From positions 496,001 to 560,000 of the forward strand of contig JAHRBC010000003.1 of the NCBI GenBank assembly GCA_022702545.1: DNA of 64,000 nt. The letters are read 5' to 3'. Shown one piece after another: positions 1 through 12,074 of this stretch. How positions within the stretch are numbered: position 1 is the first letter of the stretch; each line of letters opens with the position of its first letter. The DNA comes from Phycomyces nitens. Taxonomy: Eukaryota > Mucoromycota > Mucoromycetes > Mucorales > Phycomycetaceae. The position numbers and the translations under genes were made by a program. Below the pieces are notes generated by a model, which was not told where the DNA came from, made no database searches, and saw only the letters and a list, made by a program, of their open reading frames with translations.

Positions 1-39
1 ATAAAAGTAATAAGTAAGAATGGTAGATATGTTTGTGGT

Positions 40-335
40 ATACACACCAGAGTTGAGTGAAATACAGACTCCACAACCGATCTCCGGTTACTACTTGCGC
101 ATGACCCTGGCAAGTTAACATTTCAGGAACAGTTACACACCAGGCACACGTACACTTCCCACTGCCACAGTGATAAACGACCATTACACAATAGAGATTT
201 ATAAAACATGGGAACTAGAATAATAACTATATAAACCACCATAATATTCTTTCTTCAATAAATAACACTTTCACAGTATCTAAAGTTCCCAGAAACTCTT
301 AATTACTACATATTACACCAACGTTTATCCTTTCA
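40..335. repeat. LTR-like direct repeat, copy A
   Basis: This stretch is a diverged copy of 2130-2405 in the same orientation. Shared blocks in the same order include CAACCGATCTC, ACTGCCACAGT, a gggaa...ataa block, ACCACC.TAATATTCTTT and CAGAGTATCT-like sequence. Colinear similarity over about 290 bp beside a gypsy-type pol fragment suits LTRs or solo LTRs of one old family. I could not fix TG/CA ends or a target-site duplication, so the boundaries are approximate and it could be another kind of dispersed repeat. Confidence 0.55.
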
Positions 336-1204
336 CATCTGGGTGTCTATTTAGAGTATACATGCTGTTTTCTTAATGACGTACTTACTCTGCCAACAAC
401 CATTAGATTCTGATTAGTTTTAAAACCTCTAGTTTGAATCTACAGCAACACCTGTTTTATATGGCAAAAATATTGTACTATGTTTACGTTCTTTGACTAA
501 TCTTGCAACGGATTTTCTATTTTTCTTCTACTGCATCTAGTATTTCCATTTAGACATTTCTTAAAATGCATTCATTCAAAATAAGATGGTTGGCATACTG
601 ATTAACAAGCGTAAGATATACTGGGTTTATATGATTGCTTCTTTTTATGACCACAATATATTTGTGGCAATTTATGAAAACTAAAGGCTATCCAAGTTAT
701 AGCAATACATTGTTACCATCTTGTATAGCTTGAGTAAAATGTTTGTACCATATATATTTTGTAATTTAAATAATATTTCCTTCTAGTATGTTTCTATAAT
801 ATTATTATATATATATATAATTTAATATTAATTGCAATAACGTCATACTATAATAAAAAAACAAACTATTCTTTCAAATGAATGACTGTAAAAAAAGAGC
901 ATGGGTTAGCATTTAGAGTAATATAGAAAAGATGCTATAATATATAACAGAAGCAATTTTTTTTGGACAAAAAAGGGAAACTGTTTCTGTTCCTGCCTTA
1001 TAACTACCTTTTTTTGGTGTTAAAAATGGTAATGTTACAAAAATGGTAGTTGGGTACCTTTTTTTTTTAGTTATAGGTAGCCATAAGCATCGGCAGCCAT
1101 AGGTATTTGCAGTGTTGTAAATGAAGATGGGAAGAACCTTATTATAGGAATCTGCCGTGAATGAGAAACCACTCACACTTAACAGGACTATACTCACTTT
1201 AAGC

Positions 1205-2010
1205 TCATAAAGAAAAAATATACCTCACTTTGCACTCACAAAACAAAACCACACCTTAGATCATGGCTCATAAAGCAAAACCATACCCAGCTTTCAACTC
1301 ACAACAAAAAATCATACCCCTTTTTCAGCTCACAACAAAATCAATGCCCCATTTTTAAGTTAAAACCAAAAAATCGCCCCATTTTCAGCTTACAGCAAAA
1401 AACCATGCCCCATTTTCAACTTACAACAACAAAAAACACCCCATTTTTATCTTATAACAAAAAAATCGCCCCATTTTCAGCTTACAACAAAAAACCATGC
1501 CCCATTTTTATCTTACAACAAAAAAAACGCCCCATTTTCATCTTACAGCGAAAAACTGTACCCCATTTTCAACTTACAAAACAAAACCATACCCTACTCA
1601 CACTTTACAATAAAAAATCATGCTTTACTTCCAGCTCACAAAATAACGCCACACCATAGATCACGGCTCATAAAACAAAACTATACACTACTTTGATCTC
1701 ACAAAACAAAATCACGCCCTAGATCACGGCTTATAAGACAAATTCATGCCTCACTTTAAACCCACAAAATAGAATCACGCCCTAGATCACGGCTCATAAG
1801 ACAAAGCCATACCTCACTTTAAACCCAAAAAATAAAATCACGCCCTAGATCACGGCTCATAATACAAATCCATACTTCACCTTGAGTTCACAGAACAAAA
1901 CGTCATACTAGATCACAGCTCATAAAAAAAGACACCCCTTAACTCACAGCTCATAAAAAAATATTTCCCAGCTCATAACTAAAAAAACTATGCCACACTT
2001 TCAGCTTGCA
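1205..2010. repeat. Minisatellite with 31-bp units grading into 63-bp higher-order units
   Basis: From about 1267 to 1600 a unit of 29-31 bp recurs at least ten times, typified by CTTACAACAAAAAACCATG followed by CCCCATTTTCAG. From about 1630 to 1925 the period doubles to about 63 bp. Four to five copies carry the CCTAGATCACGGCTCAT block, alternating with a CAAA..CATAC..CACTTTAAA block. Copies differ at many sites, so the array is old. The open frame across the first part is only a translation of the repeat and is not called a gene. Confidence 0.85.
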
Positions 2011-2129
2011 GAAAAAATATTCCATTTAAAAAAATTACCTTTTCTGCTTTGCATTTAAGATTTTTTTTATACTTGTGACATTAAGAATGATAGGCAAAAT
2101 CTGCAATCAGGAAAATAATGGTATATAAA

Positions 2130-2405
2130 TACTACACCTGAATAAAATACAAACTCTGCAACCGATCTCTGATTATTACTTTTTAGGGAAATTAATAGGT
2201 TAAAGTCTCAAGAGCAGTTATATACTATATGTACAATTCATACTGCCACAGTAATAATAATCTACTCCACGATAAGGACTATAATTACAAGGGAATTTAA
2301 ATAATGGTCTGTAGACCACCTAATATTCTTTTTTTAGTAAATATCTCTCTCAGAGTATCTTTACTCCCCTCGAGATACTGATAAATCCCAGATACCTCAC
2401 ATCAT
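2130..2405. repeat. LTR-like direct repeat, copy B
   Basis: Diverged direct copy of 40-335. It lies immediately 3' (in the minus-strand sense) of the gypsy pol remnant at 2700-4085, where the 3' LTR of that element would be expected. No clear terminal TG/CA or polypurine tract could be fixed by eye. Its A+T-rich sequence contains no gene. Confidence 0.5.
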
Positions 2406-2699
2406 AACACGATCTAGAGAGGGCTTGAAAACGCTAGGAGAAGAAAATAATCACGAGAAATCTTACCCTGACTCGATGGGAAGAGATGGCCATCCAGGTG
2501 CTTGTACTTGAGAAAATCCAGGGTAAAGTAAGAGTAAAAATAGTTTCGTCAATCATGGTTTGTAAGACACTTCCTTAACAAAGGGATGGCTGTAAAAAAT
2601 TTCAATATTATCCTCTTCGCCAGGCTTATTAGCTTGTTAAGGGGGTAGATATCTTGACAGGCCATTAGTAGCGACATTGGTTATACCGTAGATTTGGAC

Positions 2700-4085
2700 G
2701 ATTTGGAACATAAATTCTTAAGTAGCAAATATCCATCTCTGCAACCTCTGATTGGAGTCAGCCTTGGTAAATAGGTAGGAGATGGCCGAGTTACCAGTTA
2801 AGAGAAGGAAAGGCTGGTCAAACAAATATTTCCTCAGATTCCTGAAAGCATGGATGACAACAAGATATTCCTTGCCAACGGTAGGATGCTTTACTTCAGT
2901 AGGTCGTATTTTACAAGAGATAAAAGAAATGGTCCTTTTCACTCTATTTTCATTGCGTTTGACCAAAACTGCAATTATTCCAATATCGGAAGTATTGGTA
3001 TAGAAAAGGTGTAAAATGTCAAGGATGTGGAGTTAGAGGGTAGCAGAATTGGAATTCGCCTGTTTTAGCTGGCAAAACAAGTTCTTGCAAGACACAGACT
3101 ACTTGAGGAACTGATTTAAAGACACCGCAATTTCACTGAAAAGGTGAGTGTGCCGATAGTAGAAACCACAAAGGCTGAAAAAAGCACAGATTCCTGTCTC
3201 ATTGACTAGCCTGAGGAATTGTAAGATTTCTTTTAGATATTGAATGCAAGAGGTTGGATACCAATGGGAGAGCCATTTAACACTCAAAATATCAATGCCA
3301 TTCCTTGCAAGGAAACACTTTTCGGCATTCAATTTCACCTTGCCCTCATTAAAATTTGAAAGGGTCATTTGAGATGTACCATATGGTCTTTGAAGTTGGA
3401 AGTGTATACGGTACTTTAAATGGAAACTTTTTTGAGTTTACCTTTGTTTGTTTACTTGCAATTGTCTTTATAATCTGAAGATAGAATTGTGACAGCTTTG
3501 AAATATCCAAGTCAGAGTATTCTGATTCGCCATAAAAACCTATGTTCTTTTGGGAAAGTCGGTAAAAATTCTTGAGAGTTTCAAGATGTTCATCCTTGAT
3601 GAATTGCACATACTTTTAGATTTGAAATCTTTGATGAAGTTGTGGATGAATTCATGCTCAGAGATAGTGAGATTGGAAAGAACTTCTTGATGAAGAATAA
3701 GTTTAGCGGTGGTGGAGCCCATCAGTTCTTTGCCATTTGAGGCTGGAGTGTCATGATAGTCATCTCCCGAGTCAAGGTTCTCTTGAGTCTTGCGGAAAGA
3801 TCTGGAATGTTCAATCAAGTATTTGCGGCGAAGCTTCTCAAAACGAGCGATGTGGTGGCGTGGAGTTTCTATTGACTTCTTGGCAAAGAGTAGTATTTTT
3901 TCTACTGTAATTGGCATGTTGATTTTCTTGTCACATTCGAGAGGAAATCCTTCCTTGGACTCCTTCCATCGGGTGAGAGAAGAGATCTTTTTATATTAAC
4001 AGAGCCAGAGGACAGGATCATCATCCCACTTAAAGGTATGATACTTGATGGACGTGTGAGACATAGTTCTAATAAAAAAATCAAC
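2700..4085 (-). mobile_element. Decayed Ty3/gypsy-type retrotransposon pol fragment
   Basis: Two minus-strand reading frames carry recognisable pol segments in the right order. At 3099-3368 the reverse-transcriptase end reads ..EKCFLARNGIDIL.. then ..LCGFYYRHTHLFSEIAV.., which matches the gypsy pattern KC.F....V.YLG and LGLCGYYRRFI..FS.IA. At 2718-2966 the RNase H part reads VGKEYLVVIHAFRNLRKYL then ISYLF.KADSNQRLQRW, matching the family's E.L.VV.A...FR.YL and ALK.L....D..GRL.RW. The frames are short, broken by stops and frameshifts, and many catalytic residues are gone. Upstream frames at 3349-3917 may be further RT or gag remnants but are not recognisable. Only about 300 bp lie between RNase H and the LTR-like repeat, so the integrase is missing. 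This is a dead copy. Confidence 0.75.
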
Positions 4086-4549
4086 AGTAGTTAGGATGCT
4101 AAATTCTTACAGGAGTAGACTTGCAGGCTAGAACTACTTTGTGCTAAAAGGCACTAGAATAATACGGATGCATGCCTTTTTATTCAAACTATAAAATATA
4201 TCACCTTTAAATGAGTGGTTACAAGAAGATAAATTACCGACTAATCATACCAAAAGCTTAATTGGTGGTGGACATGAGAAATCGACACAGAAGAGAGAAA
4301 TGATATTTTGGACGGTTTATATCTTGATAAAGTGGAAGAGGGATGACGAAAGACTAAACTCATGTGAGACTATAGAGTAGAGAAAGACAAAATCGCAATA
4401 GGTTGTTGTTTTTGTATTTATTTTTGGAAATATGGCTACTTTAGGGGGAATTTATATTGGTCAGGACATACTATGCTTCAAATTCATGTGAAAGGGAGAT
4501 TCGTCAAGAAATACAGTTGTTTTATTATTATTTACGAAATCAATCCAGA

Positions 4550-5010
4550 TGATCTTAAATTTTCCCCTCACTAGTCTGGTCTATATGTTCAAATCGAACC
4601 TTTTACTTTTATGAATATTTGTCTCGGACACTTCATCACGTCTTCCAAGACGACTGAAGGATTCTCAGCAACGTGCTCAATAAATTTGTTGTGCTCCTCG
4701 TTGAGAATGGATCGACTACCAGTCTATTTCCGTTTATCAAAGATCTTTCTAGGATACTGATCATATTGTTCATCCCATTTTGTCCTGGCTCAAATATTGT
4801 GTATAATTACGCTTGATTGACATTACTCTCATACAAGAAGCAGTGTCAGGTTTTACATACTCTTTTACCTCCATTGATCCCATCGCATTGTCGCCCTTAA
4901 ACAGCTGTTGAGTTGGATATTGTGCATGAGAGCCCAATGCTTCAAGATAAAATTGCTCTGCCCCAGCAACATAATTCATTGGTTGAGGCCTACCATACTC
5001 GTTGACGACA
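4550..5010 (-). mobile_element. Decayed Tc1/mariner-like transposase N-terminal fragment
   Basis: Conceptual minus-strand translation gives EYVKPDTASC..IKRNYTQY near 4820-4870, then, after frame breaks, DEQYDQYPRKIFDKRK, then ILNEEHNKFIEHVAENPSVV and LEDVMKCPR down to about 4600. The run of a PR.IFDKR segment followed by ILN.EH..F....ENPS.VL..VM matches the N-terminal helix-turn-helix region of Tc1/mariner-type transposases common in Mucoromycota. At least one stop and one frameshift break it. No DDE domain or terminal inverted repeat was seen. The identification rests on recalled family patterns and is moderate. Confidence 0.45.
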
Positions 5011-5741
5011 GAACCTTTTCCATTTTCAAACAAGAATTGAATGTTTATTAAAATTATGATTTTGTGTATTACGAAAAAAAACCAGAAAAAAAAAAGCAAA
5101 TTGGCAACTAGAATACTCTTTTATATCCAAAGGTCCAAAGGCTTGTATTATAAAATATTACTGGCAACAGGACATCTGGTTTTGCAAGCACAAATCTACA
5201 TTTCGTACAATATGAATCTTTTTTTTTGACATGTTGATTTTTCATTGATAAATTTATTTTTCATACAACGCATTTCATTCTCACTAGTGGGTGAATCTAA
5301 TGAAAATACAGTCAAGTCTTTTAATTGAAACCAATCCAATGAGATTGACTGCTTTTGAATATTCAGGGCAAAAAAGGTACCACATTAAAAGTATCAATTT
5401 GACAAGAACCTTTGCACATTAGGACATGTACATTTTGTATCCACAACACATAATGATTATCTTTTTGGTGCAAATATCAAGTAATTGGGTATTTTTCTTT
5501 TTCTTTTTTTTCGGTTAATATAGTGAAAGCAAGAGGACAATAAAATAATGCTATTGAAAAATGTATTTACAAAAACAACAAACATTACGTAGGATAATAC
5601 TAGTGGCATGTATGGCGGATGTTGGTGAAGTTAATAAGCAAAGATATAGGAAAGGAGAGATGGTTATTATGGAAAAAAAGGGGGGGAGTGTTTTCATGAT
5701 TCGTATGCGGTATTGAGGGTGGCAGAAAGGATAAGAGCAAA
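5011..5741. other. Non-coding, A+T-rich, downstream of SET2
   Basis: Mostly poly-A and poly-T runs and short unconvincing frames. It includes the SET2 3' untranslated region on the minus strand. Nothing else is recognisable. Confidence 0.6.
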
Positions 5742-8700
5742 TCAGGGTACAGTTGAACTTGGAGTGGCACTCTTGAGACGGCTTAGCTTTTCTGCAAAGT
5801 CTGCACCATGCAAGTCCATGAATTTCTCTATTTTTGTTCTTAATGCACTGGTCATAGCAGCAATCTTTCGACCTGATTGAAGCTCGCGGTCGACGATGTG
5901 ATGTGTCATCTATAAGCAAACATAAATATCCCAACTTCAACCATTGTTCTGCAGGCATCTTTGGTCCTTACCTTTCGTGCCAGATCCTTAAATATTTTCT
6001 TGTCTCCTTTCCACAAAGATTGCTGGCGAGCACTCAGATACTTGGTTACAACCTTACCAATCTCTCTCTTTAGATCAATGTCATTAAGAAAAGGACCCTG
6101 AGGATCATCCCCTACTGACTGAGCATCCGTAGACCCACTTGTACTGGCCGTTGGTGTCATGGTATGAGGCGACCGACCAGCCTTACTCGTAGCAATCGAA
6201 TTAGCTGGACTCGGGCTACAGCCTTCCTCCAGACGTTTCTTTCTTTCAGATTCTAAAATCGCATGTTCTATTTGGCCTTCGATCTGCTCCTGAGAGACTC
6301 CCTCGATCGAGCTTTCTCTTTCTTCAGGAAACAGCCACTGGGACTTGCGGGTGAGGATATTATAATAGTATACTGAGCCATCTTCTGTGCTTGCTGACCT
6401 CCAGTTGGGGGGCAGTCTACGTCCGTCTGCTGTTTCTGTAGCGCCCTCTATGGAAGCATCGTATTGAGCTGCTTCTGCTGCTGCCGCTGCATTATAGCTT
6501 TCTTGGTAGGCAGCCAATGAAAGTTGGTATGCGTCGTTGGTGTATACTTGGTTGACATCGTAGAGATTCTCGACCGAAAAGTCTGTGGCTTCCATTGCTG
6601 GATCTGTAGGGCCAATATACCGATATTGACCGTCTTTCAAGGTGTACATGGCCGCAGGATCTTGGATATAGCCAGGGTATGCAGTAGTTGATACTGGCCA
6701 GTCGAGCATCGCGCGTGGTGCGGTTGGAATAAGAGGACGCGGTGGAAAGCGCAGTTTCCATTCGATTTCAGCCTGGTCTGCGTCAAGAGAGAGGTATTCA
6801 AAGTAGTCGTCGTCAGGATCAAAGAATTCTCGAGTTGAAGTAAAGCGAGCCTTCTTTCGAGACAGCAGCCCGTTTTCTTGATCCATTGCACGCTTTAAGC
6901 CTGTAGAGCCATCTTTAAAATAACAATAAAACTTAACAATGCGAAATGTCTAGTGAGAATAAAATTACCTGGCACTGCTACCTTTTCAGATTTACGCTCT
7001 ACGTACTGTGAAAGCATTTTGTTAGACCACACCTAAAATACAAGAGACTTACTGCTCGCTTTGGAATTCGATAGATGCTTTTGAGTTTTCCCCAGTCGGT
7101 TTCCAGCTTCTGGGCCAGCATCTTGATCTCCTGGTCCTCATGATCAGTGAGCCTTTGAATGACATCAAACATCTTGCAGTCCTCGAGACCATTCTTGTTG
7201 GCAAGAGGCAGTCTGTCCAGGACCCGCAGCACTTTTTTAACAATCTCCTCGTCCCCTTTCCATTCACCCAGCCAGAACTTGAGCATCTTGAGTCCATGAA
7301 GCCTGACAAAATTCTTGAGAACTTCCCTTCCAACCGAATTGTCGGGATTGGTGAGCTCGAGACGGAGCAGGAGACGGTTGACAAGATGTGCTTTGCCAAC
7401 AGAGTCGAGCATTTTCTTGACAAAGCTCTGGACTTCATCAGGGTCATGGAGTGGTTGAGGGGGTTTTGAGCGCTTTCTAAGCGAACGTTTCTGGGATATC
7501 GTGACAGCACCTGCTCCATCAGTATCCTCTTCGTCATCAGAGGGCTGCATGCATGGACCTGCCAATGAGTCCTGATCGGCTGTACCAAGGGCACCACCAA
7601 TGTAGCCTTTGCAGCAGGACTCACCACAATAACACTTTTGAGCAACTGCTCCATACCGCTCAAACTTGTAGTCAAATGTCAACTCATCGCCTGCCTTTAC
7701 AAACTTGGTCGTAAATATACCAATCCGCATCTTTTTGCCAATGACCCATTTCTGTGTGACACTGTTTGGCTTGCAGGAGTGGTTGATAAAACGAGCAAGA
7801 CAGCCCTTCTTGGTGGCATCAATGATCTAACAATTTGGTCCATTAAATCACCCACCCACACACATACACACGCGCACACACTGTTTATAATAAGAGAATG
7901 AAAGAAGGCTGGTGAATGTCTTGTTCCTACCTCGTCAGTCTTGAGTGTCATAAAGTAGTAATGCTCCAGCCCTTCAGCTTCATACTCTCGAGTACGGCGG
8001 ACAAACTCGTTGTTGGGGATCACCTCTCCAATGTATTCCATAATGAACGCATTCCTACACTCACACCCATTCGCCCCCACCTCCTTTTATGAGTTCCATA
8101 CCCAACAAATGAAATAAATAAAAGACTCACGCTGGTAGATCGGTGAGGGCACGCAGACCAAATCCCTTTTTCTCAGTCTTTATCACATCCACGCGTGCGT
8201 ACTGGCACAGCTGAAACCTTCGATTCTGGCAGTATCGACCACAATGACAGTCATCAACCATACATTCCATGAACATCATGCGATTGATGCAAAAGTTGTC
8301 GTCGCCACAGGCCGCACTATCATCATCAACATCAGGATCGTATTTGCATTCACATGGCATTGATTCTTCTGCAATGGACCGACCAGATGCTGATCCACAA
8401 TAAATGTTTGCAAGGATATTTTCGTAGGTCTGCATAGCTTCGGCAGTGGCAGATGGGAGGCACATTGGCAAATGAATGCTCTTGTTCATGTCGTCTGTTG
8501 GTAATCCCAATAATAATAATAATAACAATAAAAAAGATATTAAACCCATAATACAACAATAACCAGGGAGCAGGTGGGTTACTATCTTGAAATAAAGAGA
8601 TTACCATAATCGTCTGATTCAATTGATGAAGAATGGGATTGCTGTGGGGATCCTATTGCCTTTTGCTGCGGAAGTCGTTTTGAACCATACTTGTAGTAGT

Positions 8701-9136
8701 CTAATGGGTTGGGATAATGAGCTGGCTCAAAGTCGCCTATGGATATTGCATCGTCTTCAAATTCCTCATGCGTATTGCTGTAGGGACTATCGCCCATGAT
8801 ATCAACAAATTTGGTGTCGTCGTCAGTGCTGTCGACTAGAGTGGACCTTTGTCCGTTCTTTTGAGCATTCCATTCCCACATTTGGTTTTGGGGTGGTGCT
8901 TGCTGTATGTGAGCATGCGTCTCTCCACCATTCGACGCAGCCAGGGTTCCTTTAAGGCACTCTCTGTTCAGTACTGCAGAGCGCATGAGTCGTCGGGTCG
9001 TTTGTTTGTCTGCTCTACCTGCTTTCAAGTGGCCACCGAGCGTGTCCTTTTGTCTGACGGCCAGTGATATTGCGGTTGGTTCCCTGTGAAAAGAGGTCAA
9101 TAAGGAAAGATCTTGGTTATTTTCTTCCGGGCTCAT
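5742..9136 (-). CDS. SET2: Histone H3 lysine-36 methyltransferase SET2
   Basis: Methylates H3K36 on transcribed chromatin after docking on phosphorylated RNA polymerase II. Exons (high to low): 9136-8605, 8494-8131, 8054-7931, 7826-7053, 7032-6969, 6912-5972, 5909-5742; these join in frame to 988 aa. Domain order is the full SET2 set: a cysteine-rich AWS region (MPCECKYD... to ...CHCGRYCQNR, about residues 220-275), a SET domain with NHSCKPN near 355 and LTFDYKFERYG near 385, post-SET CYCGESCCKG near 398, a WW domain (LPPNW...YYYN) near 787 and a C-terminal SRI domain from about 900. The first in-frame ATG, 9136, is used as the start. Upstream, TGCTAATTTCAG at 9215-9226 looks like a branch point plus acceptor, so a 5' leader intron is likely and an extra upstream coding exon cannot be excluded. 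All catalytic landmarks are intact. Confidence 0.95.
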
Positions 9137-9599
9137 ATACTTGATCGAGTTTGTATTAGGAAAAAGGGAACAGGCTGGGGTTTGGGGAGTGGGTTGTTTT
9201 TGTGATGGTGTACCTGAAATTAGCACTATGCATGCCTGCGTCAGTATCCAGGCCGCTGTTGTGATTTTCTGGGAGGTTTTTTTTTGGTATTAAAACCAGA
9301 GAGGTTTGTTCTATATTACTTTTACTTGTTTCTTCGCACCAAGCGAGCAGAAGAAGCGGAAATGGAAAATGTAGGAGAAGGAAAAAAAATAAAATAAAAT
9401 ATTTGTACTACTCTCTACTAGTGACTTTCCAAAAACAGAGACGCGCAAAATATGAATATAAAATATGAATATGAACATAATATAAATATAAAATATGAAT
9501 GAAAATGCAAAATTAAAATGAATTAATAAATGAATGTGTATAATAAGTATAAATATATATTAAGAGAAGGAAAAAGGGAAAAGGGTGGTTTCTAGACAT
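9137..9599. other. SET2 5' leader and AKR1 promoter-distal spacer
   Basis: Holds the SET2 leader, with a probable leader-intron acceptor at 9215-9226 (minus strand). Around 9448-9560 is an A+T tandem tract of aatatgaatataaaat-like units. No gene seen. Confidence 0.5.
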
Positions 9600-12074
9600 C
9601 TAAACTTCCATCAGAGGTTCCGTGGCCCTCAGTTGCCGCACGTCATACAGCTCATACCACTGCAAGTGCTTCTGTTCACGATTGCTCTCGGACCAGAATT
9701 CGATACAATTGGCCCAGCAGCCGTGATCAAACACATTGCCTCTCCACTGACTGGTCGGCTGGGTTCGTCTCTTGTGCAACGCCCTAGCTCCTGCCACGAG
9801 CTGCAGGCAAGGACAGAAGCCGCCATTAGACCCATGCGAATGTCCATGTGAATGTCCATGCGAATGTCCAAGTGAAGCACTGGGATCATTGGCAGGGTCA
9901 ATGTGTCCAAGACTGATAACTGCAGCTACCGAGTCTGTCTTGCGGGTCTCATTCATGTACGAGTATCGATGACTATTTGCACTTTCGTTGGTGGTTGTCG
10001 CCACTGCAATTTGGTAAAGCTGGACAACCAATAGGAACACCGACCAGGACAGCTGCAGGCACACCCACAATGCCAATGCCATTGTCCAGCCATCGTTGGA
10101 GAAGCACCGGCAGATCGTGTCTCCAAGGAAACAGGTCTCGGTGGCAGGGATTGGGAGGACAGACGTGTCGTAATCTAGTGCTGATTGTCAATATCCCCAT
10201 TTTATACGCTTCAATGATAATAATAATGATAATAATACTTGCATTGGTATACGAGCGAGAGGTACGCCGTAATGCTGGTCACCATGTTTAGCAGAAATAT
10301 CATAAATGACCGGTGGTTGTGCACTCCAATGCAATTTGCAATCCATGGGCAATGGCTAGAGTCTTTGTTAGCACGCAGTCTAGACCACCATGACTTACTG
10401 GTCAAATCGAGCTACACATCGATTGCAGATCTTGCAGTGCTTGGATCGCAATGGCTTCTTGATCTAGACCACCGTCAGTATCTATCTAACCAGACCAATG
10501 TCTATACTTACCATACACGAAAAGCAGAAATGTCGAATGTCCAGGCTCTGGTCTTCTACCAACTCAAGCACAGTCTCCTTTGTGACCTGGAGCCCAAGGT
10601 CTTTCTTGAGGAAGCCTGGGTCGGCCTTGATTGCCTTGAAAAAGAAGTAGAGTGCGGTTCCAAAGCAGATTATGAAAATGATGTTGGTAAACATGAATTG
10701 TGAGGTAACTGTCCAGACACAACCGGGTCAGTCAATCATATTTTATGGCTGCCAATTACTTGCCTGGAAGAAGTGTGGTGATCCAAGAGTAAAACACCCA
10801 AAACGCACTGGATTGGAATATGCTGGAGAAATAGGGTGTCTTCCAGATTGCATCGTGGGTAGGCACTGGAATAAGGTATTTGATGATTCCCACATGCATC
10901 ACTGCAAATTCCAAGAGCCCTAATGGCAATCCCGTATACCAAGGCAGGACAGAAAGTGTCTTTACAAACAGACCGAGTACAATATAGGGAAGTATGTACA
11001 CAATCTTGTTCAGAGTACCCTAACCAACACGTTTAGGATCCTAGGTATCTTTGTTTTGTTTTTTTCTTTACCTTTTTGATCGGTTTGCCTTTGGAGCCTG
11101 GATAGATGCCTATGCGTGATTCTTGGGAGGGATTGTCTTGGGCCTCGACATCAAACTCGAGAACTGCTCTGTCCCAGACAGATTCCAGCTTTCGTTCCTG
11201 GACAAACTCATAGGCAGTCTTGCCAGTCTTTTCACGGGCATTGTGGTCTGCATTATATTCAAGCATCTTTCGGATGCACATCTTGTTGCCCTTGACCACT
11301 GCCCAGTGCAGAGGAGTGAGATGTGAATCGTCAATGGCATTTACATTTGCCCCAAACCGCAACAAGAGGTCGACAGTCAAGGCATGTCCCTGGTAGGCAG
11401 CCCACATCAATGGAGTATGGCCACCCACACTGTCAATACAGTCCACCTCGACACCTATAAGCAGCAAATAGAGCACAAGCATTGCATGAGATGAGTTGAC
11501 GGCCAGCTGGAGAACACTGTAGCCCTGTGCATCCTTGAGTGTGAGGTCTGCACCCTCTTTTATCAGACAATGAACGGCTGTCAGAGATCCCTTTCTGCAC
11601 ATACAAATAAGAATAATACTTCAAATGGTCCAATTGCCCAGATTTACCTTGCTGCCCAATGCAATGGAGTGGCCTTCATTTCTCCTGCAACAGCATCCAC
11701 GTTGGCCCCTCTGTCAATCAAATATTTGACGCACGCTTGGTGATTGCCGTTTGCAGCGTAATGGAGTGCAGTAACACCCTGTTCATCTACATCTGTCACT
11801 TTGACTGTTCCACTATCGATAATACGGCATATAGATGGCAGGGAGCCAGCAACTGAAGATTCAAACAGATTGGGCTCTATTCAAATCCAATGAGTCTTGG
11901 CAATTTGGGTGAGGGGCGGTTACCTTTGGGTTCAGAGACGATGGCCGCCTCTACATTCTCTTGGGATAGCCCAAACGTCGCTTGAGTCTGTTTGATTTGA
12001 ATTCCATGGGGCTGGACGGCAGACGTTGTGCCCAAGGTGCTTTCGACCTGTAGTGGTGGGTCGCCAATGGACAT
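9600..12074 (-). CDS. AKR1: Ankyrin-repeat DHHC palmitoyltransferase (AKR1/HIP14 family)
   Basis: Transfers palmitate to cysteines of membrane-associated proteins at the Golgi and endosomes. Exons: 12074-11924, 11852-11648, 11594-11072, 11019-10764, 10708-10512, 10463-10399, 10355-10243, 10174-9600; joined in frame, 694 aa. Residues about 50-245 are ankyrin repeats (GVTALHYAA, TPLHWAA, GHTPLMWAA, LTPLHWAV). Hydrophobic segments follow, then the cysteine-rich domain CFSCM..KPLRSKHCKICNRC with D465-H-H-C468, then further membrane segments and the family-typical W..LQLSW....LL.VQLYQ.A...T. The DHHC codons are split by an intron inside the first histidine codon. Introns 10709-10763 and 10175-10242 need GC donors (GCAAGT) to keep the frame. 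The C-terminal tail has a (GHSH)n run and a cysteine pair. Known AKR1/HIP14 proteins have the same architecture. Confidence 0.93.

Noticed and set aside
1405..1659. 84-residue open frame rich in PHFQL, PIFILQ and Asn-Lys-Lys units
   Set aside because: It is only the translation of the 31-bp minisatellite; the period is not a multiple of three, there are no codon features, and the frame breaks with the array.
4770..5099. Intact 109-residue membrane-like protein
   Set aside because: The hydrophobic start is translated poly-T/A sequence, and the rest matches the frame of the broken Tc1/mariner-like fragment.
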